64,000 nucleotides of DNA from Tigriopus japonicus (taxonomy: Eukaryota > Arthropoda > Copepoda > Harpacticoida > Harpacticidae), in contig CM021319.1 in assembly GCA_010645155.1 (NCBI GenBank), positions 2,924,018 through 2,988,017 of the forward strand, read 5' to 3'. The notes beneath the pieces are model-generated. The model saw only the letters and a list, made by a program, of their open reading frames with translations, was not told where the DNA came from and ran no database searches. The position numbers and the translations under genes are program-made. Shown here one piece after another: positions 33,630 through 46,156 of this stretch; the stretch's first letter is position 1; each line of letters begins with the position of its first letter.

Positions 33630-35193
33630 GTGCTATCCAACCTCAAATTTGCTCTGTTGTCCCATTCAGAGAGTGAGAGATGGTTTTTCCAACCGTGAAA
33701 TAGTAACAATCCGAGTGTGTGCTATGTTTGTATGTTATAGCACAAAACTGATATTGTAAGTGCGCCTAATTACAGTGAAGAGGTGTTTGTTTCCAATCTC
33801 ACACCCTATAAATATGAAGTAATGTCGATTGCTAAATATTCTTCTTCCCTTGTCTTCGTCGGATGGGTTGGTGTTTTACCTATTTGACATCAGTACAAGA
33901 GAAATGGATCAAAGAGAGTCTTCTCCTTTTTCCTCTTTGGGCGTTGCAATTGGTGGTGTTCCTGCAGACTCAACAAAAATATTGGAACAAGTGCCCTCAC
34001 AACACCTAGTGAAAGTGTTGGTTTGGTACAGTTGGACCATTCCACTTATCATGTTGGTCTTGCCATGTGGGGGGGTCTCAGAGAAATAGTAGAAGACGCA
34101 GAAAGTATCGGAATACTGGAGCGGCCAATTACCCTCCTGGAACTTGTGGAGGACAGAGGCAAGTGAGCAAAAAGCCTTGGAAGATCTTCTCCTGAATTTA
34201 TAATGAACCACGTCTTTCTGATTCTGTTGGGAACACTTGCTTCACATCCCTGACACGTCCTCATGGTGTATGAGTGTGTACGCTTGTGTTCTTGGTATTG
34301 TGTGGCCGAAACTCTCCACTCAAATCTGATCTCAAAGACTGCATACAATTGGCTTCTTATGAACAATCTCCGTGCCTCTTTCAAGACCCAATACTCGATA
34401 ACCATCGGGCACATGAAGTGCTTCAAAGCCGAGCATATCTTCTGTTGGGCCAAAGATCAAAATATAACCCTTTCCTTCAGTTCAAAATCATTGTCGAAAC
34501 CCCAATATCAAGCAAGATGACTACTCAAAGCTCAAAGCTGCGCATTGTTGCAAATGTACATATCAATTTGTACATTTTTATACCGAAAGTCTGCTGGAGG
34601 AGTCCTTGACGGCATTTTCTACCAAAGATTCTAATTGAGAGGAAGATGCAAAGTGCTACTCTCTCTCTCTCTTTCTGCAATTCCCTCAATCTAGATATTT
34701 ACCATCCTCGAATGCTTTGTTCACCGTTCCATGAGCCATCATTCTAAGTAATATTTGTAGTCTCACCTATTATTGTTCATAGTAAAACCAAAACACTCAA
34801 TCACACATACACACACTACTATATTTTCCAAAGTTGTCAGAAGAATCCTTAACGTGTTTCGATTGTGTTCAATTCATATGAATTAGGCTGAGAATAAACA
34901 CGTGACAAATGACTGAATTCCCACTCAACTTTCTGAACTCTGTAATCAAAGTCAAAAGGAACCCTTTAATCATGCTTTGTGGGAAGCTCTTGCAGACAGA
35001 TTTAGTACATTTTTTTACAATAGAGGGACTCTCACATCCACGGTATCACAACAGAGAGGTTGGAGGATAACATAAATCATCTCCCTGGGTGACAGCTCCA
35101 AATCATCAATTCCCTTCCCGAAAGGAGTGGGACAGGTACGCTTTTTTAAGTATTCTTCAAGTGGTCCCATCCCTCATTTTCCTTCTTACACTT
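33630..35193. other. Intergenic; 3' side of two convergent genes
   Basis: It separates the plus-strand syndecan-like gene and the minus-strand secreted gene, which converge here. AATAAA at 34893-34898 could end the former, 1.26 kb beyond its stop. A CT-rich microsatellite lies near 34660. No gene was seen. Confidence 0.4.
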
Positions 35194-37006
35194 CTAGGGT
35201 TTTTGCGGTTGTTCCGTTTGCGTTTGGATGATGGAATCGGCCTCAGGACTTTTGGGACATGTCGCACATTCCTCCTTGGCCTTCACATGATTGACAATCT
35301 TTTGGTTGACAAAGTTCAGGACACGAGTCAGGTCATGGAATGTGGAGTTGTGGAAGGCACCAGTCTTCAACTCGCGGCGGTAGTCGTTTAATAGCTGGAA
35401 AATGGAGCGCTTACATGCTATGACACACGTGATAAAACGGAGAAAACCAAGGACAAAAAATGTCAGGATTGCTATCTAGAATACCAACACGTGATCGCGG
35501 ATTGACGGATGGATGGGCTTTCAAAACGGAGGATATTTGGTGTTATCTAAGCCATGAGACTCGTAAAACGACTTCGTGTTAGTATTTTAAACTTGGGTGA
35601 TTTTTCCACTTTTTTTTTGATTTTTTTTTTTTGATTTTTCCACGTGATGATTCCACTATTTATTTCAAATTTTTAAGACAATTTAAGTTACCGATTCATT
35701 TGTGAAAAAGTTAACAAAAGGGTTGTAATCGAATAAAAGAAGATAACTAGATAAATATTTGATTACACATTTAACATGTTACTATGTAGCCTTTTATGAC
35801 TGTATTCAAGGGGAATAGTCAAACTAAAATGGAAATAAACATGGGTGGAAACTAAATAATTGGTCATTTTGGCCGCGAAAATTGCCTTAACGGATTTTAA
35901 TCGGAAAGAAAAAATTGCAGCTCTTAAAAAACACGATGATGGAAACTCCATGTTGAGCAATTTACTAAATCTTTGGCTGAGAAATATTGATTTAAATCAT
36001 TGTTTTTATGAGGGCTCTCAAGAAGAACCAATTTTCATTATTTGGTGTGAACTTTGGCACAATCTAAATATCTTCTTATTTATAATTTGATGTTTTTTAT
36101 CCTAGCAATTTGGCCTTCAACATTATTTTTTTGGCCGCTCTTATGAGAACTGCATTGCGAGCAATGGTTCCTTGGCAGAAAGAAAACGTCGAATGTGCTG
36201 AAAAAGCCTTGGATGAAATCCCTCGGAATTTATGGGGTGTTCCATCTGATCTCACCTTGAGCTGAATATCGGTCATTAAATGGACGAAATTGCTTTTAGT
36301 CTTGGCTCGGTTGGCCTGGATGATCTTCTTCATTCGGTAAACGGCCTTTTGAGCTCGGAATTTATTGTTGACCCCGTGATAGGCCGCGGCCAGCTCTTTG
36401 ATGCCCTCAGAATCCCATTCACCTTCGCGTTCCAAAGACTGCAAGACCTTCTGATACTCCAAATTGGTGATGTCCGAACTGAAACAAAAAAAACGCCGAA
36501 AGGGAATTTTCTGAAGACCTCTTCGCAACTTTTTGTCAGATGCTACAAAATGTGGGCCCTTTATTGTAGCTGAAATAGCTTTATGATCTTATTTGAAAGG
36601 GGTTCTTTGAGCTTGAAAAGTCAATGAAGAAGGCGTAGGTTCTTAGTTGCGCAAAGAAATTTTGATTTCTAGTTTGTGGGAAAAAAATCCCTCAAAAATT
36701 TGAGACATGTGTCAATCAAACTTTTGTGATCGAATGTTGAAGAAATTAGGGTTGGCACAAGTTATTTCCAAATGTATATTTACTCTCCATGTCTGCAGTC
36801 CAAATGCCAATCGATATGCTGGTCACACTTGCAAGTTCCAAGGTTTATCTCATCGCATAAATAGATTGATGAAAAACGTAAAAAAACCTTCAGAAGATCC
36901 TTCCTTACCTATTGAACATAGTGAGAGGCTTGAAAGCTTCTACATGGCGATTCATTGGCCAACTAAGAAGCACGCCCACGACCAAAAGAAACCATATCCG
37001 CCACAT
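35194..37006 (-). CDS. Secreted protein of unknown family, 3 exons, 173 aa
   Basis: Exons on the minus strand are 37006-36909, 36478-36256 and 35394-35194. All junctions are canonical and in phase: AATAG|GTAAGG, TTGTTTCAG|TTCG, CTCAAG|GTGAGA and TTTTCCAG|CTAT. The product starts with a clear signal peptide (MWRIWFLLVVGVLLSW...). The mature part is mostly helical and charged (LEYQKVLQSLEREGEW, RAQKAVYRMKKIIQANR, LTRVLNFVNQKIVNHVK). It has two N-glycosylation sites (N32-S-S, made across the first junction, and N123-S-T). A CATC pair (C150, C153) precedes a polar tail. I do not recognise the family. Four-helix size and secretion would suit a cytokine- or carrier-like protein, but that is a guess. 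A TATA box lies upstream. Confidence 0.8.
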
Positions 37007-37175
37007 TTTCCCCGGTTGATTTAATCGGAAAATCCTGGAAAGATCGGAAGTCAGCACCGGGATTAATAAGACGGAAGTGAAGGCTAAGTGAAAAGGTTAA
37101 GTTGGTCTTGTTATGCACCGATAGGATGCCTTCAATTAGGAGGTAGTGAGAAACTTCTTGTCTTGAGTCATCCAC

Positions 37176-37182
37176 CTTTATA
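37176..37182 (-). promoter_or_regulatory. TATA box of the secreted-protein gene
   Basis: TATAAAG on the minus strand (GGCATATAAAGG), about 170 bases upstream of the start ATG. This would leave a 5' UTR of about 140 bases. Confidence 0.6.
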
Positions 37183-40100
37183 TGCCGAGAATTAGGCTAC
37201 CACGAAATACAAAGCTTTTTTACGCCGACATTTACTTACGTAGAACAATTTAAAGGACGTCCACAAAACAAATGCTCTGGCATAGTATTTCAAAGCATGA
37301 CATTTTCTAAAGAAGCACAATAAAGCTTAGGGGTTGTTGACCCCTAGTACAAAGGTATTTTTATTCGGTTTAGCTTCACTGTTGTTTTGTTTGGAATACA
37401 ATCTTAAAGGTAGTCTCAAATTTAAAAAACGCCGTCAAATTTTATCAAAAGGAATGAATAACTAAGAGCTTCTTATAATAATGGAATTACTGCAATTTGA
37501 TGGAAATAAGTACCCGGTAGCGCTTTTGTTCAAAAGTATTTTTCGTATTCATTTGTAATAAAGAAATATTCAACAAAAAATATTCTTTTACGTTTTGATA
37601 CTGTCGATTGGATGTGTTTTATGGTTGAGAATATCAACGTTGATGTAACACGAGCGTTTTTAGCAGGGTTGATTAATTCTTTTGCTGGGATCCCTTGGGT
37701 CGCATTTATAAGAATTTTCTAAAACGCCTTTAATATCCTTACAAAAAATCCACCTGCTTCCCAATTTCCAATTTATTTTTATAACTTTGATAATACTGAT
37801 GATTTCGAAAAAAAACCAGTCTAGTTATATCAAAATTAAACTTGGTCACTGCTTACTGTCTGTTCACTACAGGATGAGAGAAGCACATAAAAAAATATAA
37901 AGCAAAAAAAGACAAAAGCGGCTATTGTCCACATATCAAAATACATTGTTGATGGGAAAAAACAGTGTTGGAAAATTAGGTGCATCAGCCAGTTTCAAAC
38001 TTAAAAAAATAGCATTCAATTTAAAACAGCCGCACAAATAATCTGAACGAGAAGACATTCCTCACTCGAAAATTAGTGAGAATGGTGGAGAATGACGTGG
38101 ATAAATTTGCCATAATCTGAACGAAAAATTCACAGTTTGGGGGACTGATTAAAATTTTGAAGATAAGCAAGCACACGTCTATCAATGCTGATTTGAATGT
38201 TTTTCGAATAAATTTGCAATGCCAGAATACTTCGAACAACAGCCTCATGGATCAATCCATAAGCACATGATTTTACTTTTGTTCCATGCACCATAAGATA
38301 AATTTCTAATTTGAAATGACACCAATCAATAGTTCCCGAATAATGAAATTAAATATTCTTTTTGATTTGTCACAAAATGGTTTGTTACTTAGAATTTGCC
38401 TCTGTTCTAGCATTTTCAATTTCATGATTGACCGCTGTTTTGAATCCTCACCCTCAAAAAAAAAACTGGAATATTATTTGGTAAAGTATGTTGATGTTAG
38501 ATCTCCATAGTGATCCATAAATCCACATCATCAATGCATCCAAAGTTTCATTTGATTCTCATTCATGTCTTTGGATTTCATTAATTTGAGTGGTTCTCAT
38601 AATCATTCCCGATGAGAGAATTATATTCTAGATTACAATATTTTAAAGTAAAAAAATTCACCATGGTCTGGGATTTTTGTAATCTCCATTACCAGGGTTG
38701 GTCAAGGGATATCCCCGGAATCCTAGGATTAACGGAATTCCGGGACGGTTTTTTCTACCACTGAAAAAGGGATAAACATGCTTTTTCAAAGAGTTTTTTA
38801 CGGGATCACTGGATGGGATTTTCTAAACATACAATGTGTAACAATAGATTTATAAGGACCCAAATCAAATTTTTCATATTTATGCCTTAATTTAGAAAAA
38901 TCGGAAATCCTGGTTTATCTCGTCTTCGGGATCCCAGGGGCGGTATATTTTTTGACGGGACAGAATTAAACCAACCCTGTCCACTCTCCCCCTAACAAAA
39001 CCTCTGGAATCGTGAAATAAGCAGATGTCACGCAAGTTCTCGACTGGTGAGAGAAGAATCATTTTGGATTTGATCAAGTGAGATTTAAAAAGCCATTTTA
39101 TGTTGAAATTATTTTCAAATCATTTTACCCCTGGACGAGAATACTGTTCTGGGGTTTCTATTATGAAGATGTATTTCAAGCCTATTCAACTGAATTGACT
39201 TTTAATGGGCTTGAACTTTTTCAATTACTGTAGTGCAATTAACAAGTGACCTCAAGGCTATAATTATATTTTTGGGTTTCCAAGTATTTGGGCAAGTTCT
39301 TTATTACGTAAGTACCATCATACGAATTATACTTCAAGGCGTTTTGAGTGGACCTGCAATGAACAATGAATACTTAGATAAAACCTTTAAAAAAAAATTC
39401 TAAATCGTTTCTCTCTCGTTTTATTAGGTCGTCATTTTTTTCAATTTCTTGAAGGTTTGAGTTTTGTGAATATCGTCGGAACCGACCAATGATCCGAAAT
39501 CACGCAACTTGATATGGGGGTTCAAGATTTAATAATGAATCCAAAATTCAAACAAAATTATCTTACGTATTAGTAGTCGCACATTTGCAAAAACTGAGAT
39601 GCACATGCAACGTTTTGATTGTATCCCACCTTATCTCTATTGAAACCATGTGAAACCGCTTAGCAAACAAAAAGTTTGCAAGCAAATTCCACAAAAACGT
39701 GATAGGATTTATGTTTAATAAATTTTCAAAATTACTTTCAATTGTTTCGACTTGCCACTAGTGTCTTTCAACCAATGGAGAAAAAGTAATAGTAAAGATA
39801 TATAGAAAATATAGTAGAATATATTCTCTTCAAACATTCATGCATGGAAACATTATTAAACATGAAAGATCACACATTAAAGCGGATGAAACAAGGAAAT
39901 CTGTGGGAAAAAGTCGGAGAAAACTCGTGAAATTTTGGAGCAGCCTTAGTTTTTTTCCGGGTGAAAAAACCAAATGACCCAATTATTATGATGTAGTTGT
40001 TTGAATTTAAAGTCTAAATCATTTGCGATAGGACTTTAACGAGATATGGACAATAAACTAAATCTGTGCACTCCTGCATGAAAAAAAAAATCTACAACGA

Positions 40101-41121
40101 GAGACTAAAATGAATTCCAGTGTGAAAATGATAGTCGATAATTTGAATCATTTTAACTCAAAACAATGGAGCCTTACAAGGAAATTTTCACATCTGCTTC
40201 CTTGCAAGAGAAATAGTCTTTTTATACGTTTACCCTTTTTATACCTTATCTATTTTAAAACAGCAAATAATGAAAGAAAATGAATATTCTTGGAAAATGC
40301 AACAAGAAATCGAAATTTGAAATCCAACCTGCTGCACACAAATTGGGTCATATATACAACAAAGAAAAAGTTTTTACAAAGGTGAAAACACAGCAGAAAA
40401 GTTAAAAAAAGTTAGCAAATCTAAACTTTTACTTTTAGTCAAGTACTTCTAGGCACGGAAAACTAGAGCAAGGTAGTGACAGTTTTGCCTTTTCTTGGAT
40501 CAGAGGTGAAAGGAAATTTTAGATTTCAAACGTAAAAATTTTCCTGGGACCGAAAAGCACAAGACGCAAAGACCTCAAAAAAGGTTCGTGGTCAGTACAC
40601 TGGACCGCAAAAACGAGCACAAAATCACAAATTGTGGAAGTATTGGTTGCATATTTTTGAAAATGGCGCGAGGTTCAAATTCGGTTGAAAAAGTGAATAG
40701 AAAGTTTTTGGTTGAAAAAAGTTTCATCAAAAAAGCCCAAAATAAGTTTAAATATGTTTTTTTTTTCTTTTTATTTTTTTCATCCTTGCTCTAATCTTAT
40801 GCCTTTTATTACATTGTGAAAACCCATTGGCTGGCCAAAGTCTCACAAGCCACCTTTCTTTGACGAACAAGCCTTTTCCCTTGTTTAATCTACTTGCAAA
40901 AAAAATATCTTCAAATAGGAGGGATTACCGTATCATATTACATATCTGCTGCCGTTAGCAGTCTAGCCTTGCCAAAAAATGTCTCAGTTTTTAAGGGTCA
41001 GATTTTCGAAAAATGTCGAATTTAAGAGTAATGGCATGGGTAATTTATGTTGAGAAGTATGGCAAAGTAATTTAATAACAAATCGAGAAATTGGAAGCCT
41101 GCAATTAAACAAATTATTTGT
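37183..41121. other. Long gene-free stretch
   Basis: About 4 kb of very AT-rich DNA with homopolymer runs. Neither splice-linked frames nor transposon ends were recognised. Confidence 0.4.
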
Positions 41122-41280
41122 TTTTAGGTTAAGTTGCCCCATGAACCGATCTCCTTTGGCTACTTGTTATTCAATGTCGGGCATTCCTGATTCAAAAGTT
41201 CGGAAGACCCCTCTCAAATTATGTAACGAAATTTTAGATAAAAGTAACAAAACACATTTTTGGCAAAAAAAAGTCAAGAA
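41122..41280 (+). repeat. Dispersed repeat R1, copy 2
   Basis: It aligns with 22575-22735 over about 160 bp at roughly three-quarters identity by eye. Ends are not defined. Confidence 0.65.
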
Positions 41281-42310
41281 TCAGAATCACATGTCTTCCG
41301 AACTTTACCCGCCAAAGATGATGACATCACTAGTAATTCCTGCCGTATTAAGGCTTTACAATGGCCCATTGAGCTTTTCAATCCGATGTTATAGGGGTCA
41401 TCCACGTACATTAGCTAATATTTGCGTGCTTTATCTAGTTCACCGCCTAACTGCTTGACCCTATGATCCGGCTAATTACGTTCGATGCCGGTTGGAATTC
41501 TCAAACTTGATTGGATGGAGAATATGGAAACTCAATCATCTAGTTTGGCGGAAAAGCCACGACCATATTTTTAAAAGCAACTGTCTAAGTCCGGACGAAC
41601 ACACATGTTAGACAACTAGTCAACAAACATGAAATACGTGTTTTATAGCAATTGGTCTTCCTTGAAGGAGGTATCATGCAATATTTACTTTAAGAATGCA
41701 TGTTCAAATATTTTAACAAAATAAATGCAACGTCAAGAAATTCATCCACATAAAAGATAAAAAAAATCTGCAAAAATTTCGTTCTATTATAACCTTCGCC
41801 TGATTTACACATGTAGGTCCATACCAAGGAAAGAACTAGCCTAAAGATTATGTAAAAAAATGATATCTTTATTAGAAAAGTCTACATCTCATTGGAACGT
41901 CGAAAATCACTATTTTACTGGAAAATGAATGAAAAGCTAAATCTGTTGTCGTTTCCTAATTTTTCTCTAGGTTTCAAATTCTAATGCTTTGGAATTAGGG
42001 CATTTTTTGGAACACCACGATCACTGTTAATCAAAAAATAGCCAAGCCAATGTTTTCCGTGGGTGTTAGAACAGATTTCTTCCTTTTTTAACTATTACCA
42101 CGGCGATGAATGATGCATTCATTCTCAGTTATTGAAATAGAAACTATCCCTATGCTTTTATACTTAGAACTCTTCTGAATGAATCGCACCTGTTTTAATT
42201 GAATTTTGCCCTTTGCCAAGCGGTGTATTTTTGCCAAGACCTACCCAACTACAGGAAACTCTTTCAATGAATGTTTAGATTCCTATTTAGTGTTTTTTTT
42301 TAATTTCCAG
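41281..42310. other. Intergenic, nothing firm
   Basis: No upstream exon for the 42311 candidate was found here. Confidence 0.35.
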
Positions 42311-42843
42311 AGGCTCGAGTCGGCTTACCTTTTCTCTTGAAGCCAGACGGGGATCTGATCGTAAGAGACGAACCAACCAACGAAATGGTTTTGATCCAGT
42401 CAAAGGTCACGTCAGGCAAGAAAGAGCAACTAGATAAGGTCTTTTTCGTACGAACGAAGAGTAAGTTTGGTTTGACGTGGAGGACGAGTGCAACCGAGAG
42501 GAAGAAGTAAAATATGAAAACCTCTCCATAATTCTCGACACTTCCACATAGCCATGGAAACGAAACGAGATCTCTCGGGAGAGAAAAGGGACTTCACTGG
42601 GACACTCGAACGAGTCTGATACTCATGACTACCTAGGATGCAATTATTTAGTTAGTTTGATCCACTATTTTTATCATAAGTGATGGTGTACGTCATTGGC
42701 AAAAAATCTCAGTTTTTGTTTATGACGTTTAGGTGTTGAAATGACGTGGTATTACTATTATTCCATCTCTTTCAGACTCTCAATTTAGTGAATCCCCCGG
42801 TCACTGTGTTCATCAAATGGACTCTTGGGGGTGCAGGTTTTAG
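42311..42843 (+). CDS. Candidate last two exons of an unknown gene
   Basis: Exon 42311-42460 follows a strong acceptor (TTTTTTTTTAATTTCCAG) and ends at AAGA|GTAAGT. Its one open frame reads ARVGLPFLLKPDGDLIVRDE, then NEMVLIQSKVTSGKKEQLDK and VFFVRTK. The next acceptor (TTCCATCTCTTTCAG at 42775) joins in phase and adds a short Cys-containing end (SQFSESPGHCVHQMDSWGCR) to TAG at 42841-42843. If unspliced, the first frame also runs on to a TAA near 42510. The first exon of the gene was not found. The minus strand of 42311-42600 is open too and contains a hydrophobic stretch, so the strand is not certain. No family was recognised. Confidence 0.42.
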
Positions 42844-43003
42844 GCAAAGAAAGGTTTCGTTCCAAATAGAGTTGTGATTTGCTGTTTGGTAGAGTCTTTT
42901 CGTTTATTTGCCAAAATTTATTTCATTTCTCATTTTTTTGGTTTAATTTGCCAATTGGGCAAAACGATTTTCGACTTGTAAAACCGGGACTGGATTATTA
43001 AAA

Positions 43004-43253
43004 CAGGGGTCGGCAACAGCTTTAAGGTCAAGGCCCACCAAATTTGATGTCGTTCAATTAGGGGCCTACCAAACAAAACGTTGTGGATACAAGAGCCCCT
43101 AAATAAACAATAACAACGCCATGGGGAAAACCCCTCTGTATCATGGATGATTCTGGGGCCCACTATTTTGGACCTTCCCTGTGGCTTTTGGGCCCACCAA
43201 AAATAACCCCTGAGTCCACATGTGGGCCCCAGCCCATTGGTTGCCGACCCCTG
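43004..43253. mobile_element. hAT-like MITE, family B, copy 1
   Basis: Ends CAGGGGTCGGCAAC and GTTGCCGACCCCTG are exact inverted repeats, the widespread hAT terminus type. Inside are repeated GGGCCCACCAAA motifs. The flanking 8-mers do not match, so the target duplication is lost. Confidence 0.8.
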
Positions 43254-43886
43254 ATTTAGACCTTTAAAAATCTTAGATTTTTATCCGACTTTTTATTTTC
43301 TGCACCCCTTGAATGAGTCGAGGTTGAGGGAGACAAATGCTTATTTTATTGCGCTCATAAAAGAACCACTCGTGCACTTGTGAAAACATGGATTTTACCA
43401 AATGTTGCATTACGACACTACGTTTTTAAACTTTAGGTTCTTTTAAATATTTGATTATCTTTTTAACTTTTTGGCCTTCCTGGCTAAGTTAGTTAATAAT
43501 GCCAGAAAATCTCAAGTCCGTTATCCTGAGAGCAACCTTTAAGAGTATGCATTAAATCAAAAATGACTAAGACGGAAAATCATTCGTTTACATACGATAT
43601 ATAGATGTAGATATGCCAAATATATTGAGCTCTTTATTCTCTCGTGTATCCATTGTATCGCGAGTCTACTCTACTACTTTGAGATGAAGCCATGATTTTT
43701 AAAACCTGATGAAAAAATTAGAAAATAACCCGTGTCTAAAATAAAACTTGGAAGGAATACCTTTGACTGAAATATCAGCAAACCATTTGGTATTCTAAAG
43801 CCGCAATTCCTTATCATGATTTGGTTTGATAACATTCTCGAAGTTTTGCTCTACTCCTCGAGTTATAGACCAAGGATGGCTCAAGC

Positions 43887-44019
43887 CAGGATTACTTTCA
43901 AAATACGCACTAGGTCCGATTAGTACAATGGAAATTCAACGGAACAATATATTTGTTGCAAAAACCTCACATTTTAGTACAATGATCGGACCTAGTGTGT
44001 ATTTTTGAAATCCGTCCTG
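43887..44019. repeat. 133-bp foldback element
   Basis: The left arm, from CAGGATTACTTTCAAAATAC through CACTAGGTCCGAT, pairs with the right arm ATCGGACCTAGTGTG...TCCTG over about 40 bases with a few mismatches. No clear target duplication. It is probably a small MITE. Confidence 0.6.
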
Positions 44020-45420
44020 AAGTACAGTGGTTCCTGTATAGACCTAGTGTTTTGACAAACGACATATTCTTAAGCCTCCTTCAGGCGCCAAAAAGTCAAA
44101 ACCTATATACCTGGATGCCTTGAAAATATTGTACATTCCCATTGGGGTTTCCTGAGAACATCTATAACAGAGTCATCTCCATTGAGTGTCAACCGTCATC
44201 CAAGAACCACTTTTTGAACCGTCTGTTGTCGATTGGACAAATCTCAGATCGGCTCTGGTTTCATTAAAGTGGACATTCAGAAAGAATTGAACTCGAGCTA
44301 CGTAGTGTGTAACCGTAGTGTTCAGACAGTGATGCCATTGTCTCGATGGTCAGTAACAGAGGAGAACCACCCTCTCCCAAGTTTTAATACAAAGCAGTTT
44401 GAGGGATGTGAAGCTTACTGTACAAACTCTGAGAAGGGCGCGGTCAGTCTCCCCAAAATGGCAGTTTAGCGGTGAAGTCCAAGATTGTGTCAAACATAGC
44501 TACGTGATTACATCATACAAGAGGCTCGTCAGACGGGGTAATGAAGCTCTTTTTTTGAAACATGTACTCTCCCCGCCCCTTTCGTCCATTTCTTCTTTAT
44601 TGGATGTAATTGTCTTACGTTGAGTCTTCAAACGAGTGGTTTGGAGCAATTTAAATGCACGATATGTAGCTATTTGTGTCATTTTTATCTGGAAGACTTG
44701 TGATCATCGAGAGATCATCGAACCGGAATCGGGAGTTGAGTCGAATCAGGTCCAGTTTCAGGCCTCAAAGAACTCGAGCGATGATGATACGTTGAGCTAG
44801 AAACCTGCTTTTGAGTAACACTGCTGAAAATCAAGATCACAATTAGTTGGCTATATATTGCAGAGAGAAAGTTGAAGTCATTTATATGAAAAAATATTAT
44901 GCTTATTGTTTGGCGATGACAAAGTCGTCAAAATTAGTTTTTATTGACTCATTATTGACTTCATCAGGGTTGTTGTTATAAAACTGAAATATTCTGGGTT
45001 TACCATCTCCCTAGATAGTGAACTGAAAAGTGTTGAGCATTTCAAGGCATGAATAATTGGCTCATTTTTGTTTTCGTAAGTAATACATTATTTAAAGAAA
45101 ACATCTGAAACAAGGATTTTTCGGATATATTTAACGACTAACTATCCCCTGTGGACAAGTCAACTTCCATCTCTCGACTCGTCATGCTGGTTGGATCTTG
45201 GATCCGCCACATTCCTCCTACCTCCTCCATAGCCCATTTGGTATGGAGCCCACTCCCTTGCCCGTTGGGCATGGAGCCTACCACCATTACGTTGGTGGGA
45301 TAATACATCGACCACATTGGTGACCCCAACACTGGCACACATGAAGTGCCGGCAGATCGCGCCTACATTCACCATGGAAAGTGCCCGTGGCCGCTTTCCC
45401 GTGTGGAACAGCCACGGCCA
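44020..45420. other. No firm gene
   Basis: A plus frame from about 44233 to 44469 has fairly natural composition (QKELNSSYVVCNRSVQTV) but no ATG and no convincing splice partner. Otherwise nothing was recognised. Confidence 0.3.
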
Positions 45421-45600
45421 CCTTCCGTGCCTTAACCTCACCCGTGGCGAAACTGCCTTCCTTCCGTGCCCTACTGACCTCCTTCAGTGCCCTAACCTTG
45501 CCTGTGGCGAAACCGGCCTCCTTCTGTGCCCTACCGACCTCCTACCATGGCCACAACCTCGCCCGCCATAGTCGTAACCGGCCCTTCTTCCGTTGCCACG
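45421..45600 (+). repeat. 60-bp GC-rich tandem repeat
   Basis: Two adjacent 60-bp units (45421-45480, 45481-45540) match at most positions, for example GTGGCGAAACTGCCTTCCTT and GTGGCGAAACCGGCCTCCTT. A degenerate third unit follows. The patch is much richer in GC than its surroundings. Because 60 is divisible by three, each frame encodes a 20-residue repeat, but no gene was recognised. Confidence 0.75.
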
Positions 45601-45658
45601 ACTTCACCATTGGCGTACCCGACCCACCATCTGTTGCCATGACCTCGCCAATGGTTGT

Positions 45659-46148
45659 CAGACCTGGGTCAATTACTTCTAAAATGTAATTAAGTAATGA
45701 TTGCAATGGTTTTAAAAGTAGTTGAATACAATTACCTTATCAAATGTACTTAATTTCAATTATAATTCCTTTCAAAAGTAATTGAACTGCATTCAATTAC
45801 ATTTCAATTACATTAGTTTTTCAAACCAAGCTTGAACTCTTTTCTTTTCAAATGCAAACTGTGCGAATAGCATCGCAAACTTGTGAGCTCTTTGTGAATC
45901 AATTTAAACACCGAAAAATACTGGCAGGAGGGGGGAAATCTGCAAAATATCTCATCCCAGAACTTTTTATGCACAGTATGTGAAAATGTAATTGTAATTT
46001 GTAATTAAAAAATGTCAATTACTTGGGCTCAGATGTAATTAATTACAATTACAGTACAAATACTTTGACCTCATATGTTATTAATTACAATTACTTGGAA
46101 ATGTAATTACAACTACGTTATTGTAATTTATATTATATCACCGGTCTG
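45659..46148. mobile_element. hAT-like MITE, family C, with perfect target duplication
   Basis: A 490-bp element with ends CAGACCTGGGTCAATTAC and ...TATCACCGGTCTG. It is flanked on both sides by ATGGTTGT (45651-45658, 46149-46156). The interior is built of TAATTACAATTAC-type motifs in both orientations, so much of it can fold. Non-coding. A related, more decayed element lies at 58977-59625. Confidence 0.85.
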
Positions 46149-46156
46149 ATGGTTGT

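Noticed and set aside
35089..35391. 100-codon plus-strand open frame
   Set aside because: Antisense of exon 3 of the secreted gene; no ATG-supported start or motif.
36707..37024. 105-codon plus-strand open frame
   Set aside because: It covers exon 1 of the minus-strand secreted gene, which has signal peptide, splice sites and TATA box.
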